Assembly (NCBI GenBank): GCA_963823495.1
Contig: CAWGLV010000001.1
Location: forward strand, 3,286,001 to 3,350,000
Direction: 5' to 3'
Origin: DATDAH01 sp963823495
GTDB taxonomy: Bacteria > Actinomycetota > Acidimicrobiia > Acidimicrobiales > DATDAH01
Length of the DNA: 64,000 nucleotides
Part shown: piece by piece, positions 61,030 through 64,000 of the stretch
Position numbering within the stretch: position 1 is the first letter of the stretch
Layout: the number at the start of each line of letters is the position of its first letter
Notes under the pieces: model-generated
What the model was told of the DNA's origin: nothing
The model's database searches: none
What the model saw: the letters and a program-made list of their open reading frames with translations, nothing else
Position numbers and translations under genes: made by a program

Positions 61030-61332
61030 CTAGAGGGGGTCGGGGTCCTCGGCCAGAGCGCCGATGTACTCGTCGACGTCGATGGCCTTGATGGTGGTCG
61101 TCTTCATCGTCCCCCGAGCGGCCAGGCGGGTCGCCAGCTTGGCCACGGTCACGTCGTCGGGGGCGTCGATGATGTTCAGGAAGTCGTACTGACCGAGCAG
61201 GGCGTACTGGTGCAGGATCGTCACGCCCAGCGCCTCGACCTCGTCGTTCACCGCGCGCAGCCGATCGGGCTGGGTGTTGAGCTTGTGGAAGCCGTCGGGC
61301 CCGATCGTGGAGAGCATCACGAAGATCGGCAT
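61030..61332 (-). CDS. GYD-domain protein
   Basis: The 100-residue product has the GYD domain pattern: PIFVMLSTIGPDGFHKLNTQPDRLRAVNDEVEALGVTI, then ALLGQYDFLNIIDAPDDVTVAKLATRLAARGTMKTTTIKAI. The GxYD-type segment here reads GQYD. The domain resembles dimeric ferredoxin-like proteins; the role is unknown. The ATG at 61332 starts the homologous part (MPIFVML). It lies 23 bp upstream of livG on the same strand. Confidence 0.85.
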   Translation of the reverse strand: MPIFVMLSTIGPDGFHKLNTQPDRLRAVNDEVEALGVTILHQYALLGQYDFLNIIDAPDDVTVAKLATRLAARGTMKTTTIKAIDVDEYIGALAEDPDPL

Positions 61333-61491
61333 GACGCGACCGTAGCCACCGGCGGCCATCGAGCGAAGAGCAGCTGTCGGCCCTGGCGCAGGACCATCTC
61401 CGCCGAGGCGAGGGGGCGTGATTCGTCGCGAGGGCGACGGCCCCTCGGTGCTCTCGTCGTTCCCGTCGGACCAGGCGCCGTCGCGGCAGGG

Positions 61492-61983
61492 CTACTCGAG
61501 CAGGCTGCGCAGCATCCAGGCAGTCTTCTCGTGGACCTGGAGGCGCTGGGTGAGCAGGTCGGCGGTGGCCTCGTCGTGGGCCTCCTCGACGGCCGGGAAC
61601 ACCGAGCGGGCGGTGCGGACCACAGCTTCCTGGCCGGCGACCAGCCGGACGACCATCTCGGTGGCGTCGGGGCGGCCGCCCTCCTCGGCGATGGACGAGA
61701 GCTCGGCGAACTCCTGATAGCTCGCGGGGGCGGGGGCGCCGAGGGCGCGGATGCGCTCGGCGATCAGGTCCACGGCGAGGGCCAACTCGTCGTACTGCGT
61801 CTCGAACATGAGGTGCAGCGTCTGGAACATCGGTCCGGTGACGTTCCAGTGGTAGTTGTGCGTCTTCAGGTAGAGGGTGTAGCTGTCGGCCAACAGGCGG
61901 GAAAGGCCGTCGGCGATCGCTTGGCGGTCACCTTGGCTGATGCCGATGTCGATGGTCGGGGAGTCGGTCGGGGTGGGTGGCAT
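61492..61983 (-). CDS. dps: Dps-family ferritin-like protein
   Basis: The 163-residue product is a Dps-type miniferritin, which stores iron and protects DNA from peroxide. The ferroxidase ligands are in KTHNYHWNVTGP (residues 40-51) and FETQYDELALAVDLIAERIRALG (residues 60-82), and the C-terminal helix reads LQVHEKTAWMLRSLLE. It lacks the basic N-terminal tail of E. coli Dps. The ATG at 61983 is preceded by AGGAG. On this strand TACACT at 62019-62024 could be the -10 element. Confidence 0.93.
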   Translation of the reverse strand: MPPTPTDSPTIDIGISQGDRQAIADGLSRLLADSYTLYLKTHNYHWNVTGPMFQTLHLMFETQYDELALAVDLIAERIRALGAPAPASYQEFAELSSIAEEGGRPDATEMVVRLVAGQEAVVRTARSVFPAVEEAHDEATADLLTQRLQVHEKTAWMLRSLLE

Positions 61984-62118
61984 GTCGGCTCCTGTTCTTT
62001 ACTGCTAAACCACCCGCTAGTGTACCCGTATGGCATCGAGTGCCCCTCCGGTCCGCGGGGCCGGACCCGAGACCCTCGCGAGCGGGGACCACGGCGACCC
62101 GATGGCGGGGACGACGGT

Positions 62119-63033
62119 GTGATCAGCGCCCTGAAGGACCGGGTGGTCGCCTCCACGTCCGACCTGTTCTCCCACGGCCCCCAGCCGCTCGAACACACGC
62201 TCGACCACCGGGACGACCCCGGCCTGCTCGGGCCCGACTCGGTGTCCTGGCCGGTGTTGGGCGACGTCGCCGCGTTCGTCGGAGGCATCCGGGCCCTGCT
62301 GGTCCAGAGCGCCCACCCGGAGGTGGTCGCGGGCGTCGAACAGCACTCCCGCTACCAGGCCGATCCCCTCGGTCGGCTCTCCCGCACCTCGGCCTACGTG
62401 ACCGAGACCACCTACGGTGCCCGACCCGAGGTCGACGCCGCCGTCGCCGCCGTGCGGGCGGCGCACCGGCCCGTCCGCGGCCGGTCCGAGCGCGGCGCGG
62501 CCTACAGCGCCGGCAACCCCGAGCTGGCTGCGTGGGTCCACAACGTCCTGACCGACTCCTTCCTCGCCGCCTATCAGGCCTACGGGCCCCGGCTCCTGAC
62601 CGACGAGGAGGCCGACGGCTTCGTCGCCGAACAGACTCGCATCGGCACCTTGCTGGGAGCCGCTCCCCTGCCCGACACCGCCGCGTCGCTCGGCCGCTGG
62701 GTCACCGAGCACCCGGCTCTCGAAGGGTCCTCGGCCCAACGCGCCGCCGTCGGCTTCCTCCGCTCACCCCCGCTCCCCCTGGCCGTGCGCCCCGGCTATC
62801 GAATGCTGTTCGCGGCCGCCACCGCCACGCTGCCTCCCGCGCTTTCGGAGCTCGTCGGCGTTCGACCGCTCCCGGCCGGCCGGGCCGTGGGGCGGTTGAG
62901 CGTCGGCAGCCTGCGCTGGATGCTCGGTTCGTCCCCGTCGTGGCACCTCGCCCTGGTGCGCTGTGCCGCCCCCGTGCCCGACGGGCTCTTCCGCCAGCCG
63001 CTCCTGTCGGCGACGGACCGGACCCCGTCGTAG
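62119..63033 (+). CDS. DUF2236 (MpaB/Lcp-type oxygenase family) protein
   Basis: The 304-residue product has the DUF2236 pattern: SVSWPVLGDVAAFVGGIRALLVQSAHPEVVAGVEQHSRYQADPLGRLSRTSAYV, then GNPELAAWVHNVLTDSFLAAYQAYG and SPPLPLAVRPGYRMLFAAATATLP. The family includes the fungal enzyme MpaB and the rubber oxygenase Lcp (haem b), which cleaves isoprenoid double bonds. The His in SAHP and the Arg/His in the 'GRLSRT' region are typical. The GTG at 62119 is near the start of homology. It diverges from dps. Confidence 0.87.
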   Translation: MISALKDRVVASTSDLFSHGPQPLEHTLDHRDDPGLLGPDSVSWPVLGDVAAFVGGIRALLVQSAHPEVVAGVEQHSRYQADPLGRLSRTSAYVTETTYGARPEVDAAVAAVRAAHRPVRGRSERGAAYSAGNPELAAWVHNVLTDSFLAAYQAYGPRLLTDEEADGFVAEQTRIGTLLGAAPLPDTAASLGRWVTEHPALEGSSAQRAAVGFLRSPPLPLAVRPGYRMLFAAATATLPPALSELVGVRPLPAGRAVGRLSVGSLRWMLGSSPSWHLALVRCAAPVPDGLFRQPLLSATDRTPS

Positions 63034-63047
63034 TCGATCGCCCGCGC

Positions 63048-63794
63048 TCAGGTCCGGATCGGTTCGAGACGGCCGATGCGCACCGGCACCCCGTCGGCGT
63101 GGTGCACCAAGGGATCGCCGGCGGGGGCAGGCAGGCCGGACGCGACCAACAGGTCGTCCTCGAGGCTCAGCAGGCGTCCCCGTCGCAGCGGCCACGGCGG
63201 ATGCTCGACGGCGCCGTGGTACAGACCCCGGCGCCGCTGGGTGACCAGCCCGAACCGGGCCGTCAGGAAGTGCTCGAGGTCGGTGACCTCGGCCCGTTCG
63301 AGCGGCTCGCCCGCCTCCACGGTGATCGAGGTGGACGCCGGGCCGTGTGGCCACCGCCGCCTCGACCAGTAGTGGATCTGGTCACCCGACCGCTCGATGC
63401 CGGACCCGGCCCAGTAGTAGGGAAGCCCGAAGGCGAGTCGGGCCGTGGCCACGGCCAGGCCTCGGGAGGCATCGAGGGACCAGAACCAGACTGCCCGACG
63501 GCCGTCGGGGGCGATGACGTAGGTCCGGACGTTGATCTCCGGAAACGTCGTCATCCAGGGGACCGGAGGCAGGAACGGCGGCCGCAGCCTGGTCATGCGG
63601 AACGGCACCAGGCCGACCCAGGCCGCTCCCCCGAAGGTGTCCACGCGCAGGCTCGCCGGGAGCAGCGACTGGACGACGGTCGGAGGGTAGGCCCAGTGCA
63701 GCCAGGTGATGTCGTTCCAGTGCTGGAGCATGACGGCGCGCTCGACCGGCCGCAACGGCGAGCGGGTGATGGGCTCGCTGGCCTGCTGGGCCAT
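63048..63794 (-). CDS. DUF2071 (YqjF-like) protein
   Basis: The 248-residue product has the DUF2071 pattern: HWNDITWLHWAYPPTVVQSLLPASLRVDTFGGAAWVGLVPFRM, FPEINVRTYVIAPDGRRAVWFWSLDASRGLAVATAR and FGLPYYWA. The fold is acetoacetate-decarboxylase-like and the function is unknown. It is convergent with the DUF2236 gene (gap 14 bp) and follows the SDR at the right edge on the same strand. Confidence 0.9.
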   Translation of the reverse strand: MAQQASEPITRSPLRPVERAVMLQHWNDITWLHWAYPPTVVQSLLPASLRVDTFGGAAWVGLVPFRMTRLRPPFLPPVPWMTTFPEINVRTYVIAPDGRRAVWFWSLDASRGLAVATARLAFGLPYYWAGSGIERSGDQIHYWSRRRWPHGPASTSITVEAGEPLERAEVTDLEHFLTARFGLVTQRRRGLYHGAVEHPPWPLRRGRLLSLEDDLLVASGLPAPAGDPLVHHADGVPVRIGRLEPIRT

Positions 63795-63849
63795 CAGCTG
63801 CGGGTCCTCATCAGCCCGGCTGCCGTCGGGCCGGACGGCGAGAGGGCGC

Positions 63850-64000
63850 TCATCCCTGTGGGTCGCCGATGAATGCGGAGGCCGGAAGTTCGCGGGTCCC
63901 GTCGAGGATCGCGACCACGATGCGCTCGGCGACGTCGACGGGGTCGAGGCCGGCCGCCAGCGCCGGAGCGACGCCGGCGATCGGGTGCCCGGCCAGCCCG
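63850..64000 (-). CDS. C-terminal end of an SDR-like protein (runs off the right edge)
   Basis: About 49 codons are visible, read from base 64000 to a TGA at 63850-63852: GLAGHPIAGVAPALAAGLDP, then VAERIVVAILDGTRELPASA and FIGDPQG. The segment DPVDVAERIVVAILDGTRELP is the usual last helix of many short-chain dehydrogenases, which suggests an SDR, but the catalytic part is outside the window. It is 56 bp upstream of the DUF2071 gene on the same strand. Confidence 0.5.
   Translation of the reverse strand, partial: GLAGHPIAGVAPALAAGLDPVDVAERIVVAILDGTRELPASAFIGDPQG

Noticed and set aside
63061..63072. GGTTCGAGA looking like a tRNA T-loop
   Set aside because: It is inside the DUF2071 coding region and no matching acceptor or anticodon stems surround it.

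Overview
The window is about 70% G+C with strong G/C preference at third codon positions. It looks like a chromosomal segment of a high-GC Actinomycetota, plausibly of the Acidimicrobiia/Iamia kind. The reasons are a mycothiol S-conjugate amidase (mycothiol is actinobacterial), actinobacterial-type LexA boxes (TCGAAC-N4-GTTCG), an LLM-type F420-dependent oxidoreductase, a PMT-type mannosyltransferase, a class-E-sortase-like LAxTG surface protein and many GTG starts. The exact taxon is inference. I saw no rRNA, tRNA, CRISPR array, insertion sequence or phage gene.

Layout. 1-12.5 kb: housekeeping and envelope genes (mca, NfeD/SPFH pair, PhoU-TrkA/MgtE-like cation transport pair, KARI-like reductase, two PEBP lipoproteins, acylphosphatase, thioesterase, LemA). 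12.5-16.5 kb: a copper-type cluster (CopC-CopD fusion, membrane partner, zinc-finger anti-sigma factor and a divergent SigC-like ECF sigma factor). 17.3-28.2 kb: the SOS mutasome in two LexA-box-controlled units (dnaE2; imuA-imuB) with unrelated small genes between them. 28.2-31.4 kb: VOC protein, PMT mannosyltransferase and a Ser/Asp-repeat LAxTG surface protein with a reading-frame disturbance in its repeat. 31.4-46 kb and 50.4-61 kb: a catabolic region with three carotenoid-oxygenase-family enzymes, a Rieske oxygenase, a P450, two amidohydrolases, three SDRs counting the NmrA-like one outside the core, acyl-CoA dehydrogenase, acyl-CoA ligase, a complete branched-chain-type ABC importer and two TetR regulators. 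46-50.2 kb: rnhB, a Gly-Ser-Ile repeat protein, selD and a secreted GH43-like protein. 61-64 kb: GYD protein, Dps, DUF2236, DUF2071 and the end of an SDR.

How the genes work together. The most interesting signal is a shared 13-bp near-palindrome (TTAACNNNGTTCA and its complement) at four places. It lies directly upstream of each of the three carotenoid-oxygenase genes, and it also abuts the start of the five-gene amidohydrolase-SDR-ThuA-like-P450-amidohydrolase operon. The copy at 54328 lies between the third oxygenase and the transporter operon, whose last gene is a TetR regulator. This suggests one regulon for uptake and oxidative cleavage of a hydrophobic or aromatic substrate (apocarotenoid, stilbenoid or similar); the substrate is not known.

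The window is also rich in small palindromic and tandem repeats: a 50-bp hairpin family in gaps between convergent genes (five copies, one read in frame at the end of imuA), a 39-bp perfect palindrome read in frame inside dnaE2, a 45-bp hairpin after selD, a 96-bp triplicated repeat whose relative appears to overlap the imuA start, and a 35-bp tandem repeat that multiplies a stop/start junction into five coupled 12-codon micro-ORFs in front of the P450.
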